A stretch of DNA of 64,000 bases from Epiperipatus broadwayi. Taxonomy: Eukaryota > Onychophora > Udeonychophora > Euonychophora > Peripatidae. The notes under the pieces were generated by a model. That model made no database searches and was not told the DNA's origin. It saw nothing but the letters and a program-made list of their open reading frames with translations. How positions within the stretch are numbered: the first letter of the stretch is position 1; each line of letters begins with the position of its first letter. The stretch is taken from the NCBI GenBank assembly GCA_028023455.1, contig JAQFVV010000013.1, positions 8,464,411 through 8,528,410 of the forward strand. Direction: 5' to 3'. This document shows positions 1-11,864 of the stretch, one piece after another. A program made the translations under genes and the position numbers.

Positions 1-1250
1 CGCTTTTTCAGACTCGTGAGTTTGGGTATTATTGGCATATTAAAGAAAATAAATTATATATATACATTAAACAAAATAAGTTAAATAAAAATATTTAATG
101 GAACTGCACAAAGCTATATAACATAAATAAGCATGAAAGGGCATAGTTAGAATTACATTATATTAGTAAGGGATTACAGAGAGAGAGTTCAAGAGCAAAA
201 TTAGCATGAACTTATAAATTAATATGCGAATTAAAATACAAAGGTTTAACTACATCTTATTAGAAATTACAAAAGGAATTTACATATTAAGGCAGCTGTA
301 CATTAAGCAAGGTTACCTCAGGAAAACACAGTATAGCTGGCAGATGCAGTATAAGCAGTCAGTCGGAACAGCAATCAGGCAGTCACCTTGTATCCCGGTC
401 AGATAGATGGAACATGGCAGCAGCAGGCAAACAGCCTCTGAGAAAGGAGAAAGGCACTGGATTTTCTCTACTCAAAGGTCATAGCGCCGAACTTGTGTTG
501 GCTTCTTAAAATTTGAAGGTCTGGAAACACTTCTGAAAATTTACTTTACTGAAAGACGTTATGAAAGAATTTTCTAACTAAAAGTTTAATTACTAATTAA
601 CTCTTCTTTTGTTCTATGGGCTCTTTTATACATTTATAATCCCCCAAGAATGCAATTTCAGTTGCTCACAGCTATCTCTGTAATCTCTTGATTAAAAAAA
701 AAGTTTAATTAGTAAAATATTTAATTAGCAAAATTTTTAAAACAGATAAGGCTCGAAATACAGTACTATTTTAGATATTTGTAAAGATTTGCAAATGAAC
801 CAACAAAAAGATTCCTAATATTTTTAATTAAATTTTATAATTTTAATTAGTGAAAACAATCTGACTACAGATAAAGATCATTTCAACTTATTAAGTGTTT
901 CGAGCTTTCCCCATTTTTCTTTGTTTTTACATTCCAACACTTTAATTAAAATACATATATATAAAAAGATAGTTACAAGTACATAAAGAAAATGTCTAAT
1001 TTTCAGCAATAAATATTAATAAAGTTATTGCTTCATTCATATATATATATATGCAGCATACACACTACTGTTTTACTTTATTAAATATTTTTAATTTTAT
1101 TAATTTCTTGGATCATTATGCATAGTGTGTGGGAGAATGGCATATATCTATGGCAAGATCTGAATTGCGGGCCCCGCAGGAGGTTAGTATGGCTGGCGAA
1201 GCATGAAGCTCGGTTTGATTAGACATCGACTGCTTTAATATATATATATA
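1..1250. other. AT-rich sequence with no recognised gene
   Basis: No exon with family resemblance was found. A stretch near 300-500 is richer in G and C than its surroundings but has no long reading frame. Short A/T runs and (TA)n tracts near 1040 and 1240 are simple repeats. Confidence 0.5.
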
Positions 1251-1446
1251 ATCAAATTTATCCCAAATTCACAAATCAACCAGACTAGCCAAAAAAACTA
1301 AACTCTAAAACGCACAAACACTGGTTTCATTGCTACAAGCAGACAGTTGAGAAGTCTGCTTGTAGCAGTGAAACCATTAGTTGCATTTTTAGAGTTTAGT
1401 TTTTGGTTAGTCTGGTTTATTTTAGAATTTGGGGTAATTTTGATTA
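1251..1446. repeat. Palindromic fold-back repeat related to the Penelope 3' end
   Basis: Two arms of roughly 95 bases run in opposite directions and meet near 1340. The left arm contains CCAGACTAGCC and CTAAACTCTAAAA; the right arm contains the reverse complements of close variants. The same arm sequence follows the Penelope-like coding remnant at 4981-5076, so this is probably two terminal repeats of that element joined in opposite orientation. The centre carries CTGCTTGTAGCAG followed by TGAAAC, which resembles helix II plus the GAAA core of a hammerhead ribozyme, but the CUGANGA box is degenerate. Confidence 0.7.
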
Positions 1447-4400
1447 GTGACTTGTTTAGCTTTAGGCTTTTAATGCTTATGTTTATATGTATCATTAAAA
1501 ACCAGTCAACACCAGACAATCTCAGTATCAGTAACTATCAACAATTTCAAACTGTTGTCAAGGCAAACTTCTTTTAACAATAAAATATATAATAATCAAT
1601 AATCTCAACCTGTGGTTTGAATTTTGTTATCACTATAAATTGATAGTGTTTTTTACTTTATGCATTGGATGTTTCATAAAGCATATCTATGTATGTATGC
1701 AATTTTTTACTGCCTCTTGGGTTCTTATTAAGGTTGAAAATATGGTATTGACATATACATATATATATATTGTAACAATTTATTTTGTAAATAAATTTAT
1801 AAAATAAATGAAAATCCAAATGGAAAACATATTATAAATAAATAAATTTATTTATTTATTGTAACCAAAAAATCCATATGGAAACCTCTTTGTAACCATC
1901 TCTATATGGATAATAAGAATATGTACATAAAAAATAATGTTAAAATAAAAAATTATTTTAACTTGGCTAGCATGAATCGGTAAATCTAAGGAAGGTCACA
2001 AAGTTTCCACAAAGATAATAACTTCTAGTATCGACATCAGTTAAAGTAGCCTTAAAATCCATAAGCAAAATATTATTAAATAAATTTAATATTTGCAAAA
2101 CCAATAAGTAGTTAATAATCAGGTCTATGAAATGATTATGGAATTCGAATTATGAATTAGGTGATAAATGAATTAGTATGTAGACGATTAAATGGATGAT
2201 GAAAACAAATAATAAATAATGAAAATGAATGAGCTTAAGAGTGAGGAGAAGAGAAAGAAAGTATGTAGGATAATGAATGATTAAGATGCTGATAGAATAG
2301 GAGCCAAGGAAGGATGAATCAATTATGATAAGGAATTAAGGTAAAATGAGAATGAGGAAATAAAAGAAAAATCCAGATGAAATATGAGAACAATGTTGAT
2401 GATGAAGAATGAGATCCTGAATTATAAAACTAATATTGTGTTAAATGATAGTAAGATAAAATAAAACAAAATATGGATTCCAAGCTTGATTAAACCAGAA
2501 TATTTAACCATGAAGTTAAGAAATAAGTTTTAAAAACTAGAGAAGAAATTTATATTTGAAAGTTATACTGACTCATATCAAAGCATAATAAACAACTTTC
2601 GACATAAAAATTACCATAAATTCAAAGTTACGATTGCCAACTAGTAATTTACTTTCTCATGGTTCAAATAACTTGAATATTACTATTTTAAAAGATATAC
2701 TTGGGTTAGTGAGAGGGATTTTCCACTACCCAAATATAACAAACAAAGACAGCTCATAAAACAAAATAGAATTAATAAAGAATATTTGGCAATCCCATTA
2801 CTAACAATAATATGAACTTTAAGCTTTACAAAGTACAAATAAATTCTTAATAAAGCAAACACAATAACTTACAAACTCTTTTTTATTAATAACTATGGAC
2901 AATATGATCAAGATGAGTGAATGATATATCTAATGATTCAAATAAATAGGTTATTCCAAAACCAATAGATCATTAAAATATTATTTAAAACAAGACTTAG
3001 GCTTAAGATCAACAATGTTCTGATCAATAAGCCATAAATTCTAAATATACTTTAAATGTAACAACTTATAAGAATTATTGTGATAGATTAATGTGTAACC
3101 AAATCTGTATTGATTGATGATGATTTTAAGACAATAAGATGCGTTGATAGCAATATCAATAATACTGTGGATGATGATTAGCAATAAGGCCCCAGACAAC
3201 CAAATATATAATTGAAAACATATATATTTCAGAAACAATATAAAACAAAGTATATTCATTTAATTACAGGTATATTCCCTTTAAATTTATTAACAGTTTT
3301 GATGCACTGATATGTCTAGTAATTGTTATTCATAATACCCATCTATAGTATGCTATTGAGAGCATTAAAGTATAGCTAAACTTTACGAATAAATAATATG
3401 ATAATGAGAATTAGTATATGAAGCACAAATGACAATTATTATTTAGCATTCAGCAATCAATTACATGAATATGGAAACAAATACCAGAAGTCAAATATAT
3501 ACAGGATACTAAACTTTGGCCATGTCCACAGAATAATTATCTTAACTATTGAAATGTCTTACCGATTCATCTGTAAACTACTGCTTGATGGGAATAAAAT
3601 GACATTGCATATGTGTATCTCTTATTATGCCATACACAAGATAAGTTTTAAAATTTACTAATAAATTTTGTTGGTTTTACTCTATTTTATTTAGCTAAAC
3701 ATTAGATAAACAAGTGTCTCTGAAGCTAACTCTACCTTATCATTGCCCTACAATTTTAAAACACCAAGAATTTTACCATACACAGTGGAAAATAACTAGA
3801 CAATAAAGAGAGGCTCCTCAAGAACATTATATAGTTGTATAACAATATGGCAGATTACAATACCTTTTTTCTAGGTACAAAAATGTGTGGACATCATCTC
3901 AACATGGGAAATGGAATGTATACCATGAAAATAATCCTTTTGGGGGATTAAACTAGACTCGCTAAGCATAAAATAATTACATGCCTCAACAATAGAATCC
4001 TCTCGTGGAATAAGCAATAAGAGATTATACTCCATCTACCAATGCATCATCTAAATTATATATTAGTACATTCAAATGCATTAATTAATCTTAGTATGTA
4101 TCATGATTACTAAATTCAAACTGTAAGAGATTTATCTTTTATTTATTTGTATAATCTAAATATATCACAGATATGGTATATTATATGTGTATTATATCTA
4201 AATTATGTATTAATAGATGTAAATATTTCTTTAAATAATTTATTTTTTATTAAATTGTAAACTAAAAGAAAATGTATTTAATCTTTAATTACATTTCTGT
4301 CTCTGTTGCTATTTGTCACATCCATATACCAAAAAATCCATTTAAATAGTAGAAGTCACATTGATATAATTCATGCAATCCATTATATATGTAATTAGAT

Positions 4401-4980
4401 TTATATAAGATTATTTTATTGATGCTTATTTAGTGATGTGTTTGGTACAACAAAATACCCTTTTACCTGCTGCATCACTTTAGCTTTGCTTATGTTAGAT
4501 AATTATTTTTTAAAATTGATCTTATTTAGTTAATGACATAACCAAAATAAAAGTTAATTTTGCTCGCCAATATTATGTTTAAACGCATCTTTAGATAAAA
4601 TTGTATTTCATTATAAAAGAAAATGTTGATAAGATATTAAGAAAATAAGAGTCTCGTTGCTATTATCATTGCTATTTAGTTTAAAGAATTTAAATTATCT
4701 AATTATTTTAGATTATCATTGCAAAGTTAGTATTCTTAACAATTGAGTTATTTAATATTTAAGAGCCTGAGATTATTATTACTGTTTATTATCATTTGTA
4801 GAAATCCACATCTTGTAAAATAATGTATTAATTGCTGTGTTTAGACTATGAGAGGACTTAGTTATTATGCATTTAGTCTATAAGAGAATTGTTTATTTAG
4901 TGCATTAGAGTGCTTATAAACCTGTGTTTAGACCTATACTTTACTTTATGGTTGCTTAGTTACCCTCTGGAAGGTTACAA
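1447..4980. other. Long AT-rich stretch, no gene recognised
   Basis: No exon was identified on either strand. From about 2140 to 2420 the plus strand is poor in C and built from GATGA/GAATGA-like words, which looks like decayed simple repeat. (TA)n tracts occur near 1760 and 4980. The stretch could be a MAO intron or intergenic DNA; the sequence does not decide. Confidence 0.5.
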
Positions 4981-6238
4981 TATATATATATCAAAATTAT
5001 CCCCAAATTCACCACTAAAACAGACTAGCCAAAGAAAATAAACTTTAAAACACAAACTAATGATTTCACTGCTACAAGCAATCTTCTCAAGTGTAAAGGA
5101 CTAAAAGAAAACAACAAATTTACACTAAATATTACCCACAGTTCCACTTATATCCCACATAGCCTTAATATTAAAAGAACTTTTAAACAAGTTAATTGCT
5201 TCAGAATTATAAATTTTTAATAATAAAGACTTGCTAATTCTTTTTATTTCATTTATTTCAAAGAAGACAATCTTAGCCTCATTAAAATTAATAGTGTAGC
5301 CTGGATACATAAAGCAGAACTGAGATATTTATTTCTATCATTACTTTTATGCATCTTTATTTTTTCATTTGAGCTCAAACTACTCTGATCTATATATATT
5401 TTCTTACAAAAACAAGGAATGATATATACTACTCCAAGAATATTCTTTATATCAAAAATTTCCTTTGTATTATTTAATGGAATACCTCTTTTCCAAGCAA
5501 ATTTCTTATTTCCAAACAAATTACTATTTTTACAGACAATTTTATAAGAAGATAGCTTAAAAGGTCTGTAACATTGAGAGCTGCCATCTGTGTACTTTGC
5601 TTTGGAGCCATATTCTTCAATCTATTTACAAAGTCAAAGGATTACTTGATGGCATAATCCCCATAGCCTGTGGCTTGTGTAATCCATGTATTTATGGGTT
5701 TTGCTGCTTTGTAATAATGAACACCACCAACGATCATCAGTCTCAGTGGCACATCTTCCTTGTGGGTTTTAGCATTTGAGAACATTCTTGGAAGGGTAGT
5801 TGCGGACAGGTACATTTGAAAATATTTAGCCTTAGAAAACGCTTTTAATATGTGAGGCCTGAGAACAGCTGAGACAAACTTATCTTTATTCAATCTAAAG
5901 TTGATCTCTGGGACTTATATAAATTTCAGTTTATCTATTTGTTGCTGAATTTTGTTTATGTAGTCCCCTGTATTCATAATCACGAATCTGTTTCCTTTGT
6001 CTTCTTTCATGACCATGATCTTATTGTGATCCATAAACCTTCATGTTGCTGCTGTCTTATATCTTCACTGTTCATACTGCAGTTGTATGGCCTTGTATTG
6101 TATGAATCTGCGATTTTTAGCTATATGAGTCTTTGAATGGATTATTGTCCAAACAGGCTTCAGTGTCTGCCACTATCTCCATTTTAGGTAGCCTCCATCC
6201 TTCACCGACAAATCTAGGGCCTTTATTCAACATTGTTT
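4981..6238 (-). mobile_element. Penelope-like element, 3' part with internal deletion
   Basis: Read on the minus strand, the element begins where it meets the truncated gypsy LTR at 6238. It runs through an RT N-terminal part, a GIY-YIG endonuclease remnant and a terminal repeat ending in a (TA)n tract at 4981. The terminal repeat at 4981-5100 matches the arms of the palindrome at 1251-1446. Frameshifts and stops show it is dead. Its insertion or a linked deletion probably removed most of the left gypsy LTR. Family assignment rests on the RT wording and the RT to GIY-YIG order, which is typical of endonuclease-containing Penelope elements. Confidence 0.75.
5118..6238 (-). pseudogene. Penelope-like RT/GIY-YIG polyprotein, decayed
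   Basis: This encodes fragments of a retrotransposon protein with reverse transcriptase and a C-terminal GIY-YIG nuclease. The open piece at 5642-5893 includes KTHKEDVPLR followed by IVGG and AAKPINTWIT, the conserved Penelope RT block before motif A. Motif A survives as AALNVTDL at about 5560-5590. The frame then passes almost directly to GVVYIIPCFCKKIYIDQSS, a GIY-YIG block with YIG changed to YID, at about 5375-5435. A shifted frame at 5125-5310 (GYTINFNEAKIVFFE) continues the nuclease C-terminus. The RT palm motifs after motif A, including the catalytic YxDD, are absent, so there is an internal deletion near 5520. Several stops and frameshifts are present; no function is expected. Confidence 0.75.
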
Positions 6239-6315
6239 TAAATGTCTTTTATAAGAAATATTTTAGAACAAGACACTTTCATAAGTACGTTTAATTTTAA
6301 AATGCATATTTTACA
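6239..6315 (-). repeat. Truncated 3' LTR of the gypsy element
   Basis: It matches 10317-10393 with only a few substitutions. It is cut on its left side at 6239, where Penelope-like sequence begins. Confidence 0.8.
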
Positions 6316-9300
6316 ATACCCCCCTTTACTCCAGAAAACTTTTACACATAGTCGCATAGCTTGATAGGCTTCTGTATCTTGCTCTGAGGTCTGGGTGATC
6401 TACCTTTGTCTGTTATTTCTGTGGCTAACACTTTTTTTATTTGTTGGACGGCTTTATCATCAAGGTTATTCGATTCCAGGTGATATGAGGGTGTGCAGAT
6501 GTTTTTTTATTACATTTGTTTGTACGAAGTTTTAACATCTCTTGGGAGGTGAATCTAAAACAATTATTTCTGGGAGTCCATGTGTTGAAAAAATTGCATT
6601 TAGACATTGTATAGTTTTACTTGTACTAGTGTTTTCACTATGCAATACTCCGTCTTCTTGGAGTTATGCATCAACAAGAATAAAGAGTATTTTTATGTCT
6701 ATTGGACTGGCATGATTCATGTGGAGTCTGCCAAGGTTTGGTAGCTTGGGGCCATTGTTTATACCCCTTTGGTTTCATATGCATCTCTGACTGGCAGGCT
6801 GTGCATTTTTTAATGTAGCTCTCAATGTCTATAGTTATTTTTGGCGACCAGATGTAGCTGCTTGCTAAAGCTTTTGCATGCATCATGCCTGGATGCCCTT
6901 CGTGTAGTAATTTTAATACCTTTTACCTACCAGAAGTTGGTATTACAACCCCAATAAGATGCATTTTTTACTAATTGATAAATTTTCGCGGTTTAGCCAG
7001 AAAGCAGGTGACAGATATTCCGGGTTTTTGGGGGGCCACCCATTCCTAATCCATTCTAAAGCACTTGATATCTTTCATTGGCTTTTATCCATTTTCCTAT
7101 TGTATTGCTGTTCAAGATGTCCAATTGCACTGCATCTATATAGTTAACTTCTATTTCATTAGTTTGCAGTTCGTTTGTAGAGAGATTTAGCGATAAGGCA
7201 TCGGCATGGGAAATTTCTTTTTCTTGTATGACAGTGGTAATCATATGATGCCAATATGTTCCTCCAATGTAGCATGTCCGGCGGGCTCAAGTAGTCAGGA
7301 ACTAGCTTATCCACAAAAATGCGTAGCAGCGGCTTATGATCAGTTACAATAATAAATTGTCTACCGAATATATATTGTGGAATTTTTTTTAATCTGAATA
7401 TAATGGCTAAAGCCTCTTTGTCAATCTGGCTATAGTTTCTTTCTGATTTAGATAGGGTTCTTGAGGCATAGGCTATTGGGCGTTCACCATTGTAGCATGG
7501 TTGATACAATACGACTTCCACCCCCGTTCCGAGGTGTCTGTTGTTGGGTGCACTTCGAGATTACTGTCAAAATGTACTAGCAGCTTGTCAGAAGAAAGTA
7601 ATTCTTGAGTTTGATTGAATGCTTCCTCGTATATCTCCATCCACTGCCATTTTTGACTTTTCTTTAGTAAATCGTAAAGTGGGTTTGCTACTTTAACCTT
7701 ATTCTTCAAGAATAGTTCAATGTAATTAATTAGGCCCAAAAAGGCCTGAAGGTCTTTAACATTTTTGGGGTTGGCCATATTTTTTACAGCTTTTACTTTC
7801 TCCGGTGATGGGCGATTCCCCTTTTGGGAAATTATGTATCCAAGGAATGGCGACTCCTGTGTATTCCACATATTTTTTTGCATATTCAATTTTACCTCAA
7901 ATTCTTGTAGTTTGGCATATGTTTTGCATAGCCTTTGTCAGAGCATCTCTTCAGATGATGCCGAGATGAGCATGTCATTGAAATATAGTATGATGCTATC
8001 TAAACCTTGCAATAGAACGTCTATTTTTGCTTGGAAGAAATTTGGTGCTGTTGATATTCCAAACGGGAATCTAGTATTTAAACAATCCTGCTGGTGTTGT
8101 TAGTGTTAATATTTCTGCTTTCCAGTTTGGCACTGGAATTTGATGAAATGCAGAGTTTAGAAATAGCTTAGCAAAATGTGATGCATTTTGCAGACTGGCC
8201 AGTACTTCTCTTACGTTGGGGACAGGGTGCTTTGTTTAAATACTTATTAACTGTTACTCTGTAATTGCCGTAAATGTGTATTTAGCCATTATGTTTTGTG
8301 ATTACGGCTATTGGAGTGGCCCATTCTGATGTTTCCATGGGTGTCAGGATGTCCTTGGAGACCAATTCTCTAATTTTGTCTTCCACTTTTTGCCTCTGTG
8401 CAAAAGAGATTTTTTTGTGATTTACAGATAACTGGGAGTGCGTTTTTAGTAACTACCTCTGCTGGGGCTGGGGTAGTTGCTATTAAGCCTAATTCTTCAG
8501 TAAATAAAGCGAGGTATTTATTTTGTATTTCTTGTTTTATGGTAATTTTTTCACCACACTAACTTGTATTCCTATTGCTGAAAACCATTGTCTACCTATT
8601 ATTGGGTAATTTCCCCTTTAACTATATATAGTGGTAATTTAATTGTTTTCTGTGATATCTGATTGGTGCTTTTATTCGACCAATAATTTCAAGGCATTCC
8701 CACTCACATTCTGGGCTCTTGACATTGGTTTCCTCTATTTTAATGGTGGGGTTTGTGGCTGATAGTGTTCCCCAGTCTTTTTCTGACGTTATGGAAATGC
8801 CTGACCTGCTATCAATCTCCATTTTAATATTTTTATTGCAGATTTGTAATTCTATTATAAATTGCTGCGCTCCGTCACTTTCCATTTTTTTGACTGCATG
8901 TATGTTAATGGATTTACCTCCCTTATTTTTGTGTTTTTGATTTTGCTTTGGGATTCAGATTGTATTTCCAGCATGCGCATGCTATGTGGCCTTTAATTCC
9001 ACATTTGAAACAAGTTTTTTGTTTCCAATTACAATCTTTAGGTATATGGCCTGTTTTCCCACAGCGGTACCATTTAATTCTGTCATTTCTCTGGGGTTTT
9101 CATTGAAATGAACTTATTTCTGCTTTATCACTTTGGAGTACTTGCTTGTTGATTTGATCTGAAAGCTTGTGCCTGTTCTTAAATTAGTTCATAAGCTATT
9201 TTTTTTATAGCGATTTCATATGTTAAGTCTGCCTTTGTTAACAGCTGTTGTCTGAGCCTGTCGTCAGACATTCCCCATAGCAGCTGATCTAGTAATATTT

Positions 9301-9700
9301 CTTCTACGAAATCATTGTAAACACAATCTTTCACTGGCTCCTTAAGTGCTAAATTATATTGATTGATTGTTTCATTATTTAGTTGTTTTCTATTTCTTAA
9401 CTGTAGATGTGTTATGTAGTGGGATAGGCAAGAGCTAAAAAATTCATTTAGCTTCTGAGTTAATTCTTTGAATGGTACATTCTCATCTTTCAGGATTTTT
9501 ATATAAATTATTGGCTATTTAAATAATTTTTTTCCTGGAGAAACATAAGAGAGTGGCTACTTTCCGCTTGTTGTCTTCAATGCCATTTAAAATAAAGAAA
9601 TGTTCAACTTGTGACAGATATAGTGGCCAATCAGACACATCCAAGTCGAACTCTCCAATAGAGTTTTGTCGAAAACTGACATTTATAATTACTTGCTAAT
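6316..9700 (-). pseudogene. Gypsy gag-pol coding region, many stops and frameshifts
   Basis: Gag starts near 9690 (GEFDLDVSDWPLYL) and ends with two zinc knuckles near 8960-9070: YRCGKTGHIPKDC, which has lost its first Cys, and the intact CFKCGIKGHIACAC. Protease is at 8622-8885, with MEIDSRSGISI where DTG or DSG is expected. RT spans about 7600-8400; the catalytic YxDD box reads LYFNDMLIS near 7960-8020, so an Asp is lost. RT thumb (FLGYIISQKG) and RNase H (IAYASRTLSKSERNYSQIDKEA; VTDHKPL) lie at 7159-7889. Integrase has an HHCC zinc domain at 6671-6886 (CTACQ) and a broken catalytic core at about 6540-6670 (FLILVDA). The order PR-RT-RH-IN is that of Ty3/gypsy. The element is inactive. Confidence 0.85.
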
Positions 9701-9744
9701 TATTCACTATGGTTTTATGTTCAACTAATTTGACTGTGCCAGGT

Positions 9745-10393
9745 TGATATGCATTGATTCTTCAATTACAGTGCACAAATGTTAATTCACGAACTAGGTA
9801 GAGTTTAATTCCCCAAATAATTTGATGCTAACTAGTTTATAGTTTATACAAAATTCTCCACTGTTCCAAGCTAAGTGTGTGACGAGAGATTGACGTATAT
9901 AAATTAACATAGTTCTGGTCCCTGCTGAGCTGTCTTAAAAAAACTCTATGTAGTACAATAATGAATACTCGAACTATAGTCCTGAATGTATAGTTTCTAC
10001 ATCTTAATTCTCTCCTTTCTCAATGTAGGATAATTTTCAATTTCCACACTCTTCCCTTGCAATGGATGCTCTGCTAGAATTCACTGAATGCGCTCTCCAC
10101 TCTCTCTGCCGTTCTTTTCCAAATCCCCCCCCCCTTTTATCTGTTGGTTTCTTTTGTTTTTTGGAATAATGCTTATAAATTAAGGTGGGATTTAATTAAA
10201 TTGGGTTTTGCTAATTAAATTCCTTTGTTATCTGTTTAATTAGTTTAGTTCAATTGATTGCATTTTAAGCCGAATCACACTACTAATTAACGTCTATGAT
10301 TAAAATATTAGAAAGTTAAATGTCTTTTAAAAGAAATATTTTAGAACAAGACACTTTCGTAAGTATGTTTAATTTTAAAATGCATATTTTACA
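9745..10393 (-). repeat. 5' LTR of the gypsy element
   Basis: The right edge (TTTTACA) is fixed by the match to the 3' LTR. The left edge is inferred from the putative primer binding site TGGCACAGTC (minus strand, about 9732-9741) and the gag frame that follows it. The length of about 650 bases is plausible for gypsy LTRs. A run of C at about 10125 lies inside. Confidence 0.55.
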
Positions 10394-10799
10394 ATAGCTA
10401 TCCGGTTTAATTATAGATCTTAAACGCCTGACTACATACCAAACAATTATTCTTTACATTTCTAATCATCAATAAATCTAAAAATTTTAATTTAACAAAA
10501 TCTAACCCTCCTTCTTTTATAACATTTTATAGAAAGATCAAAACAAACTCAATTACCAACTCTTTCAATTTATTATTTTCAACTACAAACAAAAAATCAG
10601 CATATCTAACAAATGACTTTAAATATATACAATCCTTTTTAATAATAATTTCCTTTTACAAATAATTAATATAAAGCGAACAAATGAAGAAGTAATATAA
10701 CCTATTATTCACCTCTTCCTAATCTTCTAAATATTACCATTATAAGTAAAATACATAGAATCCTCCAATAATAATAAAATTATATTATCAGTATATAAA

Positions 10800-11390
10800 C
10801 ATAAATCACCTTTCCTTCAGGCTACGAATTGAGCACTCTGAATGTTGAGTGATGGATCATGAATAGCATGCATCTACCTATTTTTGAGAGCTCTGATGTT
10901 TATAAGTATACCTTTGTCAACATTGTTGGTAAATCAGAGTGAAATTAATTAGCCAGATGGAATGTGACATTTAAGAGTTATTAAACTCATAGTCAATTAT
11001 AAGGCTGGAGATAGCACTTCTCTTTTAACACCTTGATTGTAATAATTAAATATGATTTAATATATAAATTTTGAATTAAACATAGCTCAATGTATATGTA
11101 AACAAAAGGAGAAAATCACCCTCTCCCCAGGCTGTGAATTAAAAGCACTCTAAATGTTGAATAAAGGATCAAGCATACCTTTCTCAACATTGTTGATAAT
11201 TCATAGTGAAATTAATTTATCAGCCAGATGAAATATAGCACTTATGAATTATTAAACTTATAATCATTTATACAAGATTGGAGGCAGCATCTCTTTTTTA
11301 ACATCTTAAGATTTAATATGTAAACTTTAAATTAAATATAGGGATGATAATTCACTCCCTTTGTTTACATATACATTGATCTATATTTAA
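10800..11390. repeat. Diverged direct repeat with an inverted end
   Basis: Two diverged units of roughly 290 bases lie in tandem, at about 10805-11105 and 11110-11345. Both contain TTCAGGCTACGAATT/CCAGGCTGTGAATT, GTCAACATTGTTG/TCAACATTGTTG and GTGAAATTAATT. The end of the first unit (ATGTATATGTAAACAAA, near 11090) returns inverted as TTTGTTTACATATACAT near 11360. It is probably a short dispersed element present twice; no coding capacity was seen. Confidence 0.6.
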
Positions 11391-11767
11391 TTTAAAATTT
11401 ATATATATATAATTGGGTTGTATGAATATTAAAGTAATAATAAGCCTTATTTAATTAAAAATCACTACAACTAATTAAATACACTCTCTGTGAGTTAAAA
11501 AAAAAACAGGATGCATGCTATCAGAACCAATTTCAAAGCTTTCACATTTCCATCATCTCAATCTTTGACTCAAAATTTATTAGTATGTCGATTCTTGTCA
11601 TATATAAGAAATTAATTCTATTGTATATTTTAAAGACATTTCTACTCATAGATTTCTTTAGACAAAAGATAATTTTTTTTTTTTTGTATTTGCAAATAAG
11701 AATGACATTAGTTTTTAGACAGTAAGCAAAAAAGATAATACATATCTATTTTTTTTTTTTTTTTAAG

Positions 11768-11864
11768 GATTAAATGGTTTTACAGTTTCTTCTGGCAGTG
11801 ATGACATTTTGGGCAATACAGTAGATGACTGTAAAGAAAATTTACCCTATGGTCTCATGACAGG
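11768..11864 (+). CDS. MAO: MAO exon (first one in the window)
   Basis: It follows a long T-run and AAG acceptor and ends GG before GTACTC. It starts with the last two bases of a codon and ends with two bases of a Gly codon completed at 16371. The product reads [15 protein letters not shown], then [15 protein letters not shown]. It lines up with the MAO segment that precedes the GFI block. Conservation is lower here than downstream, so this exon rests partly on phase and on the continuity of MTG-FIY. Confidence 0.8.

Larger units (their letters stand above)
6239..10393 (-). mobile_element. Ty3/gypsy LTR retrotransposon, decayed, truncated 3' LTR
   Basis: The minus-strand order is 5' LTR (about 9745-10393), primer binding site, gag with zinc knuckles, protease, RT, RNase H, integrase, polypurine tract, 3' LTR. 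The right LTR edge and 6239-6315 share about 75 bases almost identically, including GAACAAGACACTTTC and TTAATTTTAAAATGCATATT. Just inside the left LTR the plus strand reads ACCCCCCTTT, the complement of a polypurine tract. On the minus strand TGGCACAGTC at about 9732-9741 follows the LTR end and looks like a tRNA primer site. No envelope gene was seen. Only about 75 bases of the left LTR remain, so target duplications cannot be checked. Confidence 0.85.

Noticed and set aside
6959-8103. Plus-strand frames across the gypsy element
   Set aside because: They are antisense shadows of the minus-strand pol remnants.
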